23,130 nucleotides of DNA, taken from the NCBI GenBank assembly GCA_017882405.1, contig JADGPO010000166.1, positions 1 through 23,130 on the forward strand, in the 5' to 3' direction. A program made the translations under genes and the position numbers. Position 1 is the stretch's first letter. Each line of letters begins with the position of its first letter. Source of the DNA: Solirubrobacteraceae bacterium (GTDB lineage: Bacteria > Actinomycetota > Thermoleophilia > Solirubrobacterales > Solirubrobacteraceae). Of this stretch, positions 15,485 through 23,130 are shown piece by piece. The notes beneath the pieces are model-generated. The model did not search any database. It was given only the letters and a program-made list of their open reading frames with translations, and had not been told where the DNA came from.

Positions 15485-15982
15485 ATGGGTGACCGATGGC
15501 GGCAACGTCGGGCGGGGGTCTGGCCGCGGGCTTGGAAGCGCGTCCGCCGAGAGGAGGGGCAGGCCATGGTCGAGTTCGCGATCGTCCTGCCGGTGCTGCT
15601 GATTCTCGTGACCGGAATCATTCAGTTCGGGCTCCTGTTCAACAAGTACATCAGCCTCACCGATTCCGTCCGCGCCGGGTCGCGAGCGCTGGCGCTCGGC
15701 CGCGGCCTCAGCAACCCCTGCGATCCAGGGGTCTCGCAGGCCCTCCAGGCCGGGAGCGCGATCGGGCTCACCGCCGCCCAGGTGACGCCAAGCTTCCCGT
15801 TGAGCGCCGATAAATGCGGCACGGGAACGTACACGTACAACACGAGCGGCAATACCGGTGGCAACGAGGTCGAGGGCGACCAGGTAACGCTGACCGCCGC
15901 GCAGCCATTCACCCTCAGCGTGTTCGGCATGACGATCGTGCAGTTGAACCTGACCGCCTCGGCCTCGAATGCGGTCGAATGA
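15485..15982 (+). CDS. tadE: TadE-type pseudopilin
   Basis: The 165-residue protein has a basic leader ending in R-R-E-E-G, then Q-A-M-V-E-F with E30 at +5 from the likely cleavage after G25, and a hydrophobic segment to about residue 50. This is the TadE pseudopilin signature. The C-terminal part is a secreted beta-rich domain with two cysteines. TadE is processed by the prepilin peptidase and is needed for pilus formation, probably at the tip or in initiation. AGGGAAG lies five bases before the ATG. The stop overlaps the tadG ATG as ATGA. Confidence 0.92.
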   Translation: MGDRWRQRRAGVWPRAWKRVRREEGQAMVEFAIVLPVLLILVTGIIQFGLLFNKYISLTDSVRAGSRALALGRGLSNPCDPGVSQALQAGSAIGLTAAQVTPSFPLSADKCGTGTYTYNTSGNTGGNEVEGDQVTLTAAQPFTLSVFGMTIVQLNLTASASNAVE

Positions 15983-17481
15983 AGGGCGCGGCTGCGATAC
16001 GCGGGCGCCTCCGCCGCCAGCACGGGCAGATCCTGCCATTGGTGGCGGTGATGACCGTGGTGCTGATTGGCTTCGCCGCGATCGTCTTCGACGTCGGCCG
16101 CTTCCTCGTCGCCCGGGAGCAGCTGCAGAATGCGGTCAACGCGGCCGCGCTCGTCGCCGGCCAGAACCTTCCCAATGCCACCGCCTCATTCGCCGCCGCG
16201 CGAAACTACGGCGGCGCCGCCCTCGAGAACAACGCGGTCGGCGGCTACGGCGTCACCGCCAGCGTCCCGACCGTTAGTTTCGCGTGCCTCTCACACGCCC
16301 CCAACTACACGGCGGGAGCTACTCCGACCTGTCCGACCGACACAAGTGGCACGAGCTGCACCCCCTCCGGCGCGCTGCCGACGCAACCCGCGGGAATCAC
16401 GACCTGCAATGCGGTCAGGGTCACGGAGACGGCGACGGTGAAGACGACCTTAGCCGGGGTGCTCCCCGGTATCAGCTCCAGCTACAACATCACCGCCAGC
16501 TCCATCGCGGGTGCGCGGGGGGGCGCGGTGCACCCGTTGAATGTCTACGTCATCCTCGACAACACCCAATCGATGAGTAGCAGTTGCACCGCCACCGTGA
16601 CCGGCATCAGCAGCCCTGACCGGCTCGATTGCGCCAAGGCGGGCGTGCGGGCGTTGCTCCAGGCGCTCTGGCCCTGCAATTCGAGCTTGGTCTCCTGCGG
16701 CGCGGCGACCGCGAACAGCGGCGGCCAACTGGGAGCCAACGTGCCCGCCCCGGTGGACGAGGTGGGCATGCTGGTGTTCCCAGCGATCACCGGGAACCCG
16801 CCGACGACGACCATCCTGAACAAGGAGGTCGACTGTACTGCAAGCAGCACCTTCGCCACCACCTATCCCACCTGGACCGCCTACACGTACCCCGCCGCGA
16901 TTCCCGCCGGCGGCGACAGGTACCTCGGCTACCAAGCGGTGGGGCTCTCGAGCGACTTCCGGCCCTCGGTCGGCAACACCACCCTCAACTGGACGACCTC
17001 GAAGCTCGTCGAGTCTGTCGACTGGGGCCAGTGTCCCGGCAGTGTGTTTCCGGGCGGCACTGACGCCTACGGGCTCAAGAGCATCGGCGGCCAGGGCAGC
17101 TACCTCGCCGGGGCGATCACCGAGGCCCAGTACCTCCTCGGCGTGAACGCCCGAGCCGGGGCGACGAACGCGATCATCGTCCTCAGCGACGGCCAACTGA
17201 ACGCTCCGAGCACGTTCACCGACACCAACCCCTGTCGCTCGGCGGTCAGCGCCGCCACACAGGCTAAGGCGGCCGGCACCGTCATCTACTCGATCGCGTA
17301 CGGCGCAAACGGCACCATATGCCCCGATGCCACCCGCATCTCTGACCTGACGACGATGCAGAGCATCGCCACCAGTTCGCAGACCTTCTACAACCAGCCG
17401 TCCGCCGGCGACCTCACCACAGCCTTCCAGCAGGTCGCCACCGATCTCACCGGCGCGCGGCTCATCCCAGACCTGCCGTAG
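15979..17481 (+). CDS. tadG: TadG-like protein with VWA domain
   Basis: The 500-residue protein starts with a basic stretch and the Tad/TadG N-terminal hydrophobic segment (G-Q-I-L-P-L-V-A at 16-23, to about 38). A VWA domain follows from about 186 with an intact MIDAS, D-N-T-Q-S at 194-198, and V-L-S-D-G further on. There are many cysteines, suggesting disulfides outside the cell. TadG proteins are membrane-anchored minor pilus components thought to act in initiation, the tip or surface binding. The ATG at 15979 was chosen because it overlaps the tadE stop as ATGA and gives a proper N-terminal anchor; the frame is open further upstream only as a shadow of tadE. The VWA could bind a surface through a metal ion. 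Confidence 0.92.
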   Translation: MKGAAAIRGRLRRQHGQILPLVAVMTVVLIGFAAIVFDVGRFLVAREQLQNAVNAAALVAGQNLPNATASFAAARNYGGAALENNAVGGYGVTASVPTVSFACLSHAPNYTAGATPTCPTDTSGTSCTPSGALPTQPAGITTCNAVRVTETATVKTTLAGVLPGISSSYNITASSIAGARGGAVHPLNVYVILDNTQSMSSSCTATVTGISSPDRLDCAKAGVRALLQALWPCNSSLVSCGAATANSGGQLGANVPAPVDEVGMLVFPAITGNPPTTTILNKEVDCTASSTFATTYPTWTAYTYPAAIPAGGDRYLGYQAVGLSSDFRPSVGNTTLNWTTSKLVESVDWGQCPGSVFPGGTDAYGLKSIGGQGSYLAGAITEAQYLLGVNARAGATNAIIVLSDGQLNAPSTFTDTNPCRSAVSAATQAKAAGTVIYSIAYGANGTICPDATRISDLTTMQSIATSSQTFYNQPSAGDLTTAFQQVATDLTGARLIPDLP

Positions 17482-17503
17482 CACTACCAGGCTGTCGATG
17501 GCG

Positions 17504-17535
17504 TCCGGGCAGGCCGGATAGACGACGCGGTCGTC
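17504..17535. terminator. Two hairpins in the convergent gap after tadG
   Basis: TCCGG (17504-17508) pairs with CCGGA (17514-17518), and GACGAC (17521-17526) pairs with GTCGTC (17530-17535). They lie in the 72-base gap between the convergent tadG and GT87-like genes and could stop transcription from both sides. Confidence 0.5.
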
Positions 17536-17553
17536 GCTGGAAGCTCCGATCGT

Positions 17554-18885
17554 CTAGGGCCCTATGCGATCCGTTAGATGACCCACCCCTGTGGCCGCCC
17601 GGACGCGCCGGCCGCGCCGCAGCGCGGAGCGCTGCTCGACCGTGGTGCACAACACGACTCCGATCACCAGCTGCAGGACCAGGTAGACGATCGCACCGCG
17701 CAGCGCATTGGGTGAGGCGGCCTCGATGTGCCGACTGTCCTTGATGATGGCCGTGGATCCGATCCACAGCGTCGAGGCGATCAGCGGTCCGAGCCAGAGG
17801 GCCGAGAACTGTGGCGAGCAGAGGGCGATGGGCACGAACAGCAGGACCATGTAGTGATCCCACACGATCGGGGTGGAGGCCAGCGCGGCCAGCACGGCCA
17901 GTCCGAACGCCCGGCGATCGCCGTCCTCTCCGTGCGACAGCCGCCAGGCCAGCCCGAGGATCGACATCGCCACGATGATCGCGCAGGCATTGGCCATCCC
18001 GGACGAGACTCCGGCGACGCGCAGCACGGTGACGATGGAGTCGGCACGGCCCTCCTGCAGGAACGACATATTGGAGAGCATCTGCGGGTACTGGCTGAGG
18101 CCGTGCAAGCCGATCACCGCCCAGGCGCCGAACGTGATCACCGCGCCGGCGGCGACGGTCAGTGCCAGTGCCCGGTAGCGGCGCGTGATGAGCAGCCAGA
18201 CGCCGAGCGTCCAGGGAAAGATCTTGGCGGCGACGATCGCCGCGATGCCCAGCGCCGGCGGCCACAAGCGGTCGCGCCAGCGCCACGCGATGCCGGCTCC
18301 GAGGACTAGGAACGGCCCGATCGCCCCGAGATACAGGCCGTACAGGAAGGGCCAGGAGCACGCGACCAGAGCAAAGCAGCGCCAATCTCGGACGCCAAGC
18401 AGGCGGATACCAGCGCCCATCGCCACGACCGACGTGAGTGTGAAGAGCGTCCCGGCGAGCCATAGCGGCAGGAGGCTGAGCGGGACGACCAGAAGATTCG
18501 CGAAGGCCGGATAGACGGGGATCGAGAAGGCACGCGTGAAGGTCTCCCCGCGTGCGATTCCGCCGGCGCGCAGGATTGCCGCCTGGTGCTCGAGGAAGCC
18601 CGGCTGATACGGGCTGCGGCCATGCAGGATGGCCACGCCGGCGTTGTACAGGCCACCGCGGAAGTCGAACAGCTCGTGGCCGTTGGTAAACAGCTTGGAG
18701 ATCATGAGCGGTCCGGTGAGCAGCACCGACACCCCGAGCAGGACCCAGAGCACGGCGCGCCAGAACCACCAGGTCCGCATCATCCGTGTGGCAACGCTCA
18801 GCAGCTTCCGCCGGTCGCCGGCCGGTGCGACCGCCTGGGTCTCGCGTTCGGCGGCGTCGAACGAACTCAGGGTGCGGCGGTTCAT
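17554..18885 (-). CDS. GT87-family (DUF2029) polyprenyl-phosphate mannosyltransferase-like protein
   Basis: The 443-residue polytopic protein has, after its first membrane segment, D-F-R-G-G-L-Y-N-A-G (74-83) and then H-G-R-S-P-Y-Q-P. This is the characteristic first-loop motif of GT87 enzymes such as actinobacterial alpha-mannosyltransferases, with D74 the likely catalytic base. A later K-I-F-P-W motif before a basic R-R-Y-R also fits the family. It should use polyprenyl-phosphate mannose or a similar donor on the outer membrane face. The ATG at 18885 was chosen over longer in-frame starts because it overlaps the upstream stop as ATGA and begins just before the real N-terminal segment. It is second in a two-gene operon; acceptor unknown. 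Confidence 0.88.
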   Translation of the reverse strand: MNRRTLSSFDAAERETQAVAPAGDRRKLLSVATRMMRTWWFWRAVLWVLLGVSVLLTGPLMISKLFTNGHELFDFRGGLYNAGVAILHGRSPYQPGFLEHQAAILRAGGIARGETFTRAFSIPVYPAFANLLVVPLSLLPLWLAGTLFTLTSVVAMGAGIRLLGVRDWRCFALVACSWPFLYGLYLGAIGPFLVLGAGIAWRWRDRLWPPALGIAAIVAAKIFPWTLGVWLLITRRYRALALTVAAGAVITFGAWAVIGLHGLSQYPQMLSNMSFLQEGRADSIVTVLRVAGVSSGMANACAIIVAMSILGLAWRLSHGEDGDRRAFGLAVLAALASTPIVWDHYMVLLFVPIALCSPQFSALWLGPLIASTLWIGSTAIIKDSRHIEAASPNALRGAIVYLVLQLVIGVVLCTTVEQRSALRRGRRVRAATGVGHLTDRIGP

Positions 18886-20441
18886 GCTCGGGCCGCTGCG
18901 GACGTGCGCAGAACGACCACGGCCTCGGGGTCGCGGTAGAGCACCCGGCTGCCGGGCTGATGCTCGAACACCGCGATGCTGTTGCGGCTGACCGCGCGAT
19001 TGAGCACGAGCAGGCGATAGCCGGCAGCCGCGCGCATCCATCCGGTTCCGCTGGCCGAGTACACGTTGTTGAAGGAAGCGGTCTGGCCGGCGGTCGACAG
19101 CTCGAAGCGCATGTCATCTGCGATCCGGCCGGTGAGCGCCGGGTCCTGCCACAGCAGCCAATCGGAGTACTCGCGCTGCGCCAGCACATGGAGTGAAGGG
19201 TCGTCGCGCGTGGCGCCCTGCACGGCGGTCAACAGCTTGGGTGCCAGGAAGGCGCTCTGCACCTTGGCATCGGGTCGGGCGAGCGTCATGGCGCCGCCGA
19301 TCAGCAGGGCCACGCCGATGCAGAGCACCAGCAAGCCGTTGACCAGTGCGCGACGGCGATCGAGGTCACCGACGACGACGGCCGGCGACGACCAGCCAAG
19401 CGAGCGGGGCACGACGACGATCGCCAGCAGGCCGAAGAACACGGCGTTGCGCACGGCGGCGATCGTCATCGCGCAGACGCCGACGAGCGCGAGCTTCTCC
19501 CAGGTCGTGGTGTTGGCCGGATGGCGACCGAACGACCAGAGTGCCACGGCGGCTATGGCGAACACGGCGATGGCGGTGGTCGGGGTGCTCGTCACCGGCG
19601 CCCATTCCGTGACGAAGTGGCCCAGCGCGCTGCTCGACAGCGTCGTGCGGTAGTAGGTGATGATGCTCAGCCCATACGGGGTGAGCATGATCGCCATTCC
19701 CGCTCCCAGCGCCAGCACCAGTGGGCGTCGCCACGCACGCGCGTTGCGGCGTAGCTCGGCGCGCCGCTCCCAGCCGAGCGTCAGTCCGCGCAGGGCGACG
19801 AACCCCGCCCCGAGGGTGACCGAGCCGTGCAGGTTCGCCCACAGCACGAGGATCGGCAGACACCACAGCACCCGGCGTGACGGTGCGCGGCAGTCGCTCA
19901 CCAAGAGCCAGACGACGAGCACGTAGAGGGGCAGGACGAACGCCTGCGTCCTGACCTCGCGGGATGGCACGATCGCCACCAGGCAGACCGCCATCACGAG
20001 CAGCACGGAGCGAGCGGGGGCGCCGAGCCGGCGGGAGGCGAGCGTTGCCCCTGCGACGGAGGCGAGCATCAGCGCGACGTTGACAAGCCCGAGCAGGCCC
20101 AGCCCTCCGACCAGGAACAACGCGTAGCCGGCCAGCTGCGAGAGCCATTGCTGGTCGATCCAGGCGTGGCCCAGGGATATCACGGTCAACGTCTCGTGAT
20201 GTGGAATGCCGTGCTGCCACACCGCCCGTCCGGTGACCAGCTCCAGCCAGCTGTCGACGCTGAAGTCGCCGACCAGGCCGGTGAGCAGCTTGACCGCCAG
20301 GGCGCCGATCGCGACCACGAGCAACACGTCCGTTCCCGATCGGGTCAGCACCGTCGGCAGGCTCCGCGCGCGCCCGCGCAGGCCGCGCGCGGCGCCCGCC
20401 CGCGGATAGGCCAACGAGGACATGGGATTTGGATCGTCCAC
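18882..20441 (-). CDS. Polytopic membrane protein with W-A-N-L-H-G motif, GT-C-like
   Basis: This 519-residue protein has about eleven hydrophobic segments and a C-terminal soluble domain. The first outer loop has S-V-D-S-W at 61-65 and Q-H-G-I-P at 76-80; later come P-S-R-R (187-190), W-A-N-L-H-G (201-206) and T-P-Y-G. This layout is found in many bacterial membrane proteins usually annotated as hypothetical; an acidic first loop and a sugar-transfer role are likely but not proven. It is a clear paralogue of the divergent gene at 20534. The start is GTG at 20441; an ATG at 20423 (residue 7) is possible. It is coupled to the GT87-like gene by ATGA. Confidence 0.85.
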   Translation of the reverse strand: MDDPNPMSSLAYPRAGAARGLRGRARSLPTVLTRSGTDVLLVVAIGALAVKLLTGLVGDFSVDSWLELVTGRAVWQHGIPHHETLTVISLGHAWIDQQWLSQLAGYALFLVGGLGLLGLVNVALMLASVAGATLASRRLGAPARSVLLVMAVCLVAIVPSREVRTQAFVLPLYVLVVWLLVSDCRAPSRRVLWCLPILVLWANLHGSVTLGAGFVALRGLTLGWERRAELRRNARAWRRPLVLALGAGMAIMLTPYGLSIITYYRTTLSSSALGHFVTEWAPVTSTPTTAIAVFAIAAVALWSFGRHPANTTTWEKLALVGVCAMTIAAVRNAVFFGLLAIVVVPRSLGWSSPAVVVGDLDRRRALVNGLLVLCIGVALLIGGAMTLARPDAKVQSAFLAPKLLTAVQGATRDDPSLHVLAQREYSDWLLWQDPALTGRIADDMRFELSTAGQTASFNNVYSASGTGWMRAAAGYRLLVLNRAVSRNSIAVFEHQPGSRVLYRDPEAVVVLRTSAAARA

Positions 20442-20533
20442 CTCGGGACGACCCCACAGCCGACCATCGAGCAGGTGCGCCTCGACGAACGTCTAGGGGA
20501 GCCCCCGCGTGGCGGGGCGATAGGTGGGAATAG
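20442..20533. promoter_or_regulatory. Divergent promoter region between the two paralogues
   Basis: This 92-base gap contains a GTCTAGG heptamer (20491-20497), 50 bases before the minus-strand start. It also contains a perfect hairpin, CCCCGC (20503-20508) with GCGGGG (20512-20517) over a three-base loop. GGTGGG at 20523-20528 serves as a ribosome binding site for the GTG at 20534. Confidence 0.5.
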
Positions 20534-21898
20534 GTGTCCCGTCAGCTCGACCTCTCGCGCATCGGACCGCGCGTCGTGCTCGCGACCGCCATCGTCGCGG
20601 TCGTCGGCATGGCCGCGCTGCTGGCGCGCGTCGGCTCCGACGCGCAGTGGCTGGCGGCGCTCGGCCATGTGATCGCGCATCGCGGCGCGATCCCGGCCGG
20701 CGTGCCCTTCGCCGCCGCGCCGACCGGACACTGGCCCAATGCGCTGGTGCTGGCCGAGCTGATCTTCGCCGGCCTGGAGAGCGCGCTCGGCGATCGCGGG
20801 CTGATGCTGGCGCAACTGCTGGCCGTCGCCGCCGCGCTGGCGATCCTGGCCCGCGATGCCACTGCCGGCGGCGCTGCGCCTATCGGAACCGCGGCCGCGC
20901 TGCTGCTGGTCGGCGTCGGCGGCCTGCCCAGCCTCTCGATCGCGCGGGTGCAGCTGTTCTCGCTGCTGCTCTTCCCCGCGCTGGTCGCCCTGCTGCGTTC
21001 GCAGTCGCGTACGCCGTCGCGGCGGATCTGGCTGGCGGTGCCGCTGCTGGCGCTCTGGTCCAACCTGCACGGAGCGGCGTTGCTCGGCCTCGGGGTGCTG
21101 TTCGCCTACCTGCTGCTGGAACGTGCTCGTCAACAGCCGGCACTGGCCGCTGGGGTGGCCGCCGCCGCAGCGGTCGCGATGTGCCTGACCCCGGCGCTTG
21201 CGCGTACGGTCGACTACTACCACGGGGTGCTCACCAACCAGGCGGCCCAACGCGGGGCGGGCATGTGGGGGGCGCTGTCGTTCACCTCGCCACTGGACCT
21301 GGTGCTCGTGCTGGCGGCGGTCGTGCTGCTCGCGCGGGTATGGAGGGCGGGCACGACCCGCTGGGAATGGTGCGTGGTCGCCGTCCTGGTGCTGGTCACA
21401 GTGCGCGCCGAGCGCAACGGGATCTGGCTGTTGTTGTTCGCCGCCGGCCCCGCCGCGCGAGCGCTGGCGCCGAGTCGCTCGCTGCGCGCACTGGTGCCGG
21501 TGCTCGCCGTCGCCTCCGTGCTGGCGCTGGTGTTCGCGGTTGCCCGCGGGCCGATCCACAGCGGCGCGCCGAGCTCGCTGGTGAACGCTGCGGTCGTGCT
21601 GGCCGGCGGGTCACCGGTGCTCGCCGACGGCTCGGTCGACGAGCAGGTGGCGCTGGCCGGCGGGCGCATCTGGGCCGGCAACCCGATCGACGCCTTCTCG
21701 CCGGCCGTGCAGTCCGCCTACCTCGACTGGCTCGCGGGCAGCCACTCCGGCACCGGCGCGGTGGCCGACTCGGTGCGGGTGGTGCTGGTGGCGCGCGGGT
21801 CGCGGACGGCGGCGCTGATGGCGCACCTCCCAGGCTTCGTGGCGGCGCGCGGCGACGGACGGACAGTGCTCTACGAGCGCCAGGCCGGGGCGCTGTGA
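20534..21898 (+). CDS. Polytopic membrane protein with W-S-N-L-H-G motif, paralogue of the divergent gene
   Basis: The 454-residue protein has roughly ten hydrophobic segments. It aligns by eye with the divergent protein: S-D-A-Q-W (35-39) for S-V-D-S-W, G-A-I-P for H-G-I-P, P-S-R-R (161-164), W-S-N-L-H-G (175-180), L-T-P then D-Y-Y-H, and a soluble C-terminal domain with Y-L-D-W-L. It lacks some acidic and aromatic residues of the first loop seen in the partner, so activity may differ or be lost. The start is the GTG at 20534. Its stop shares one base with the next ATG (TGATG), so the two are translationally coupled. Function is unknown; a GT-C or oligomerising partner role is possible. Confidence 0.85.
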   Translation: MSRQLDLSRIGPRVVLATAIVAVVGMAALLARVGSDAQWLAALGHVIAHRGAIPAGVPFAAAPTGHWPNALVLAELIFAGLESALGDRGLMLAQLLAVAAALAILARDATAGGAAPIGTAAALLLVGVGGLPSLSIARVQLFSLLLFPALVALLRSQSRTPSRRIWLAVPLLALWSNLHGAALLGLGVLFAYLLLERARQQPALAAGVAAAAAVAMCLTPALARTVDYYHGVLTNQAAQRGAGMWGALSFTSPLDLVLVLAAVVLLARVWRAGTTRWEWCVVAVLVLVTVRAERNGIWLLLFAAGPAARALAPSRSLRALVPVLAVASVLALVFAVARGPIHSGAPSSLVNAAVVLAGGSPVLADGSVDEQVALAGGRIWAGNPIDAFSPAVQSAYLDWLAGSHSGTGAVADSVRVVLVARGSRTAALMAHLPGFVAARGDGRTVLYERQAGAL

Positions 21899-23130
21899 TG
21901 GGCGCCACCGCCGCTGCGGTTCGCCGGCTGCCGACCCCCGCGATCCTGACCCAGGCACGGGCGATTCCGGTGGTGATGTTCGCGTTCGTGGCTTCCCGGC
22001 TGCTGGCGCTGGGCGGCGGCATGGCCGGTGTGCTGGGGCTCCACAAGCACGCCACCGCCGCGACGGTCGCCGCCTCGCAGCATCAGCTCGGCCCGGTCGG
22101 CTACCTGCTGTCCGGATCGGTGTCCCGATTTGACTCCGGGTACTACCTGGAGATCGCCCAGCACGGCTACGGGCCGGCCGGGTCGGGGAAGCTCGCCTTC
22201 TTCCCCCTATACCCGCTGGCGATCCGGGCGGTCAGCGCGGTCGTTGGCTCGGGCGTGCTGGCCGGCGCGCTCGTCTCGAGCATCGCGCTGCTGATCGCGC
22301 TGGTCGCCCTGCATCGCCTGTGCGAGCTGGAGTTGGGGCGCCGGGCGGCCGACGCTACCGTGCTGCTGCTGGCCTTCGCGCCGCTGTCGTTCTTCTTCAC
22401 CGCCGTGTACACCGAGTCGGTGTTCCTGGCGCTGACGGTGGGAGCCGTGCTGGCAGCCCGCTCGGATCGCTGGCGACTGGCCTGCGGGCTCGGCGCACTG
22501 GCCACCCTAGCCCGGCCGACAGGGATCCTGCTGGTCATGGCGCTGGGCGTCGGTCGCGTCCGGCGCGAGGGCGGCCTGGATCGCGGGCTGGCCTGGCTGG
22601 CCGCGCTGCCGGCGGCACTGCTCGGATATATGGCCCTGCTGGCCGCCCACGGGTACCCGTGGCTGGGGATCTTCTCGGCACAGGCCAGCTGGCACCGCGT
22701 CAGCAGCGGGCCGCTGATCGGGATGACGTCAGCGGTGTGGGCGGCGCTGCGGGGCGTGGCTGGGATCGTCGGCGGTGCGTCCGTCTACCGCCCGCAGCTG
22801 CTGGGTCCATTCGGCGTCGGGACCGAGAGCATGCTGCTGGCGGTGGGGCTGGTGCTGGCGCTGGCGGCGCTGGTCGCCTGCGGGCGGCGGTTGCCGGCCG
22901 AGTACGCGGCCTATGCCGGCGTGGTGCTGCTGGCCTGCATATCGACGCCGGACGTCGGTCAGCCGCTCTGGTCGCTGGATCGCTACACGCTGACGATCTT
23001 CCCGCTGTGGATGGCCGCCGGGGCGTGGCTGTCGGGGCGGCGGATAGCGCTGCCGGCGGTGGTCCTGTGCGGCTCGGCCCTGCTGGTCTTCTACGCGGCG
23101 CAGTTCGCCAGCTGGGCATTCGTGGCCTGA
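21898..23130 (+). CDS. PIG-V/GT76-like mannosyltransferase family protein
   Basis: The 410-residue polytopic protein has S-R-F-D-S-G-Y-Y (76-83) in the first outer loop, A-F-F-P-L-Y-P-L (100-107), S-F-F-F-T-A-V-Y-T-E-S (164-174) and L-A-R-P-T-G (204-209). These are hallmark motifs of the PIG-V (GPI mannosyltransferase II-like) family and its bacterial relatives, with D79 as candidate catalytic residue. Bacteria lack GPI anchors, so it probably adds a hexose to a lipid, glycan or protein outside the membrane. The stop TGA is the last three bases of the window, so the gene is complete. It is coupled to the upstream gene by TGATG. Confidence 0.9.
   Translation: MGATAAAVRRLPTPAILTQARAIPVVMFAFVASRLLALGGGMAGVLGLHKHATAATVAASQHQLGPVGYLLSGSVSRFDSGYYLEIAQHGYGPAGSGKLAFFPLYPLAIRAVSAVVGSGVLAGALVSSIALLIALVALHRLCELELGRRAADATVLLLAFAPLSFFFTAVYTESVFLALTVGAVLAARSDRWRLACGLGALATLARPTGILLVMALGVGRVRREGGLDRGLAWLAALPAALLGYMALLAAHGYPWLGIFSAQASWHRVSSGPLIGMTSAVWAALRGVAGIVGGASVYRPQLLGPFGVGTESMLLAVGLVLALAALVACGRRLPAEYAAYAGVVLLACISTPDVGQPLWSLDRYTLTIFPLWMAAGAWLSGRRIALPAVVLCGSALLVFYAAQFASWAFVA

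Noticed and set aside
17475..17487. Second copy of the CCGTAGT-type palindrome
   Set aside because: It is imperfect and overlaps the end of tadG, so coincidence is likely.
20524..21897. Extension of the PIG-V-like frame upstream to 20524
   Set aside because: The upstream part is a shadow of the 20534-21898 gene; the ATG at 21898 with TGATG coupling and a proper N-terminus is the real start.

Overview
The window is about 23 kb of very GC-rich, densely coding DNA. GTG and TTG starts are common and many genes overlap by ATGA or TGATG. The centre is a Tad/Flp type IVc pilus locus with no secretin or outer-membrane parts, so the host is probably a monoderm actinobacterium. Gene order and the VWA-TadB fusion resemble what I know of Thermoleophilia (Solirubrobacterales). 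That placement is an inference and no marker gene is present to confirm it.

Layout. (1) 1-2786, minus strand: two polytopic membrane proteins of the GT-C glycosyltransferase type; the second runs off the left edge. (2) 2947-3609, plus strand: a NarL/FixJ response regulator, preceded by a perfect palindrome and a longer inverted repeat. (3) 3625-7878, minus strand: a likely operon of a stand-alone receiver-like protein, a membrane-anchored bifunctional peptidoglycan hydrolase (lytic transglycosylase plus NlpC/P60) with an unexplained cytoplasmic N-terminal domain, and a soluble NarX/DesK-type histidine kinase. The kinase gene converges tail to tail with the regulator gene. (4) 8171-17481, plus strand: the Tad locus in the order flp, cpaB/rcpC, cpaE/tadZ, cpaF/tadA, VWA-tadB fusion, tadC, tadE, tadG (VWA). 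(5) 17554-23130: four more polytopic membrane proteins, two on each strand and divergent, including a GT87-like and a PIG-V/GT76-like mannosyltransferase candidate and two paralogues sharing a W-x-N-L-H-G motif.

How the genes may work together. TadA powers assembly on the TadB/TadC platform, TadZ positions the machine, Flp is the pilus subunit, TadE and TadG are minor pilin-like components, and CpaB spans membrane and wall. The divergent hydrolase operon could open the peptidoglycan for the pilus, and the receiver-like protein and two-component pair could control when. Several exported parts (hydrolase, VWA-TadB, CpaB) carry Thr/Ser/Pro-rich linkers. The six neighbouring GT-C-like proteins make glycosylation of these linkers, or of an associated surface glycan, a reasonable but untested idea. 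No prepilin peptidase (TadV) is in the window.

Non-coding DNA is only about 5% of the window but holds most of the interesting short signals: an intergenic GTCTAGG/CCTAGAC heptamer, a 13-base motif repeated ahead of flp and cpaB, a hairpin after flp, and a tandem repeat ahead of tadE. No tRNA, rRNA, CRISPR array, insertion sequence or integrase was seen.
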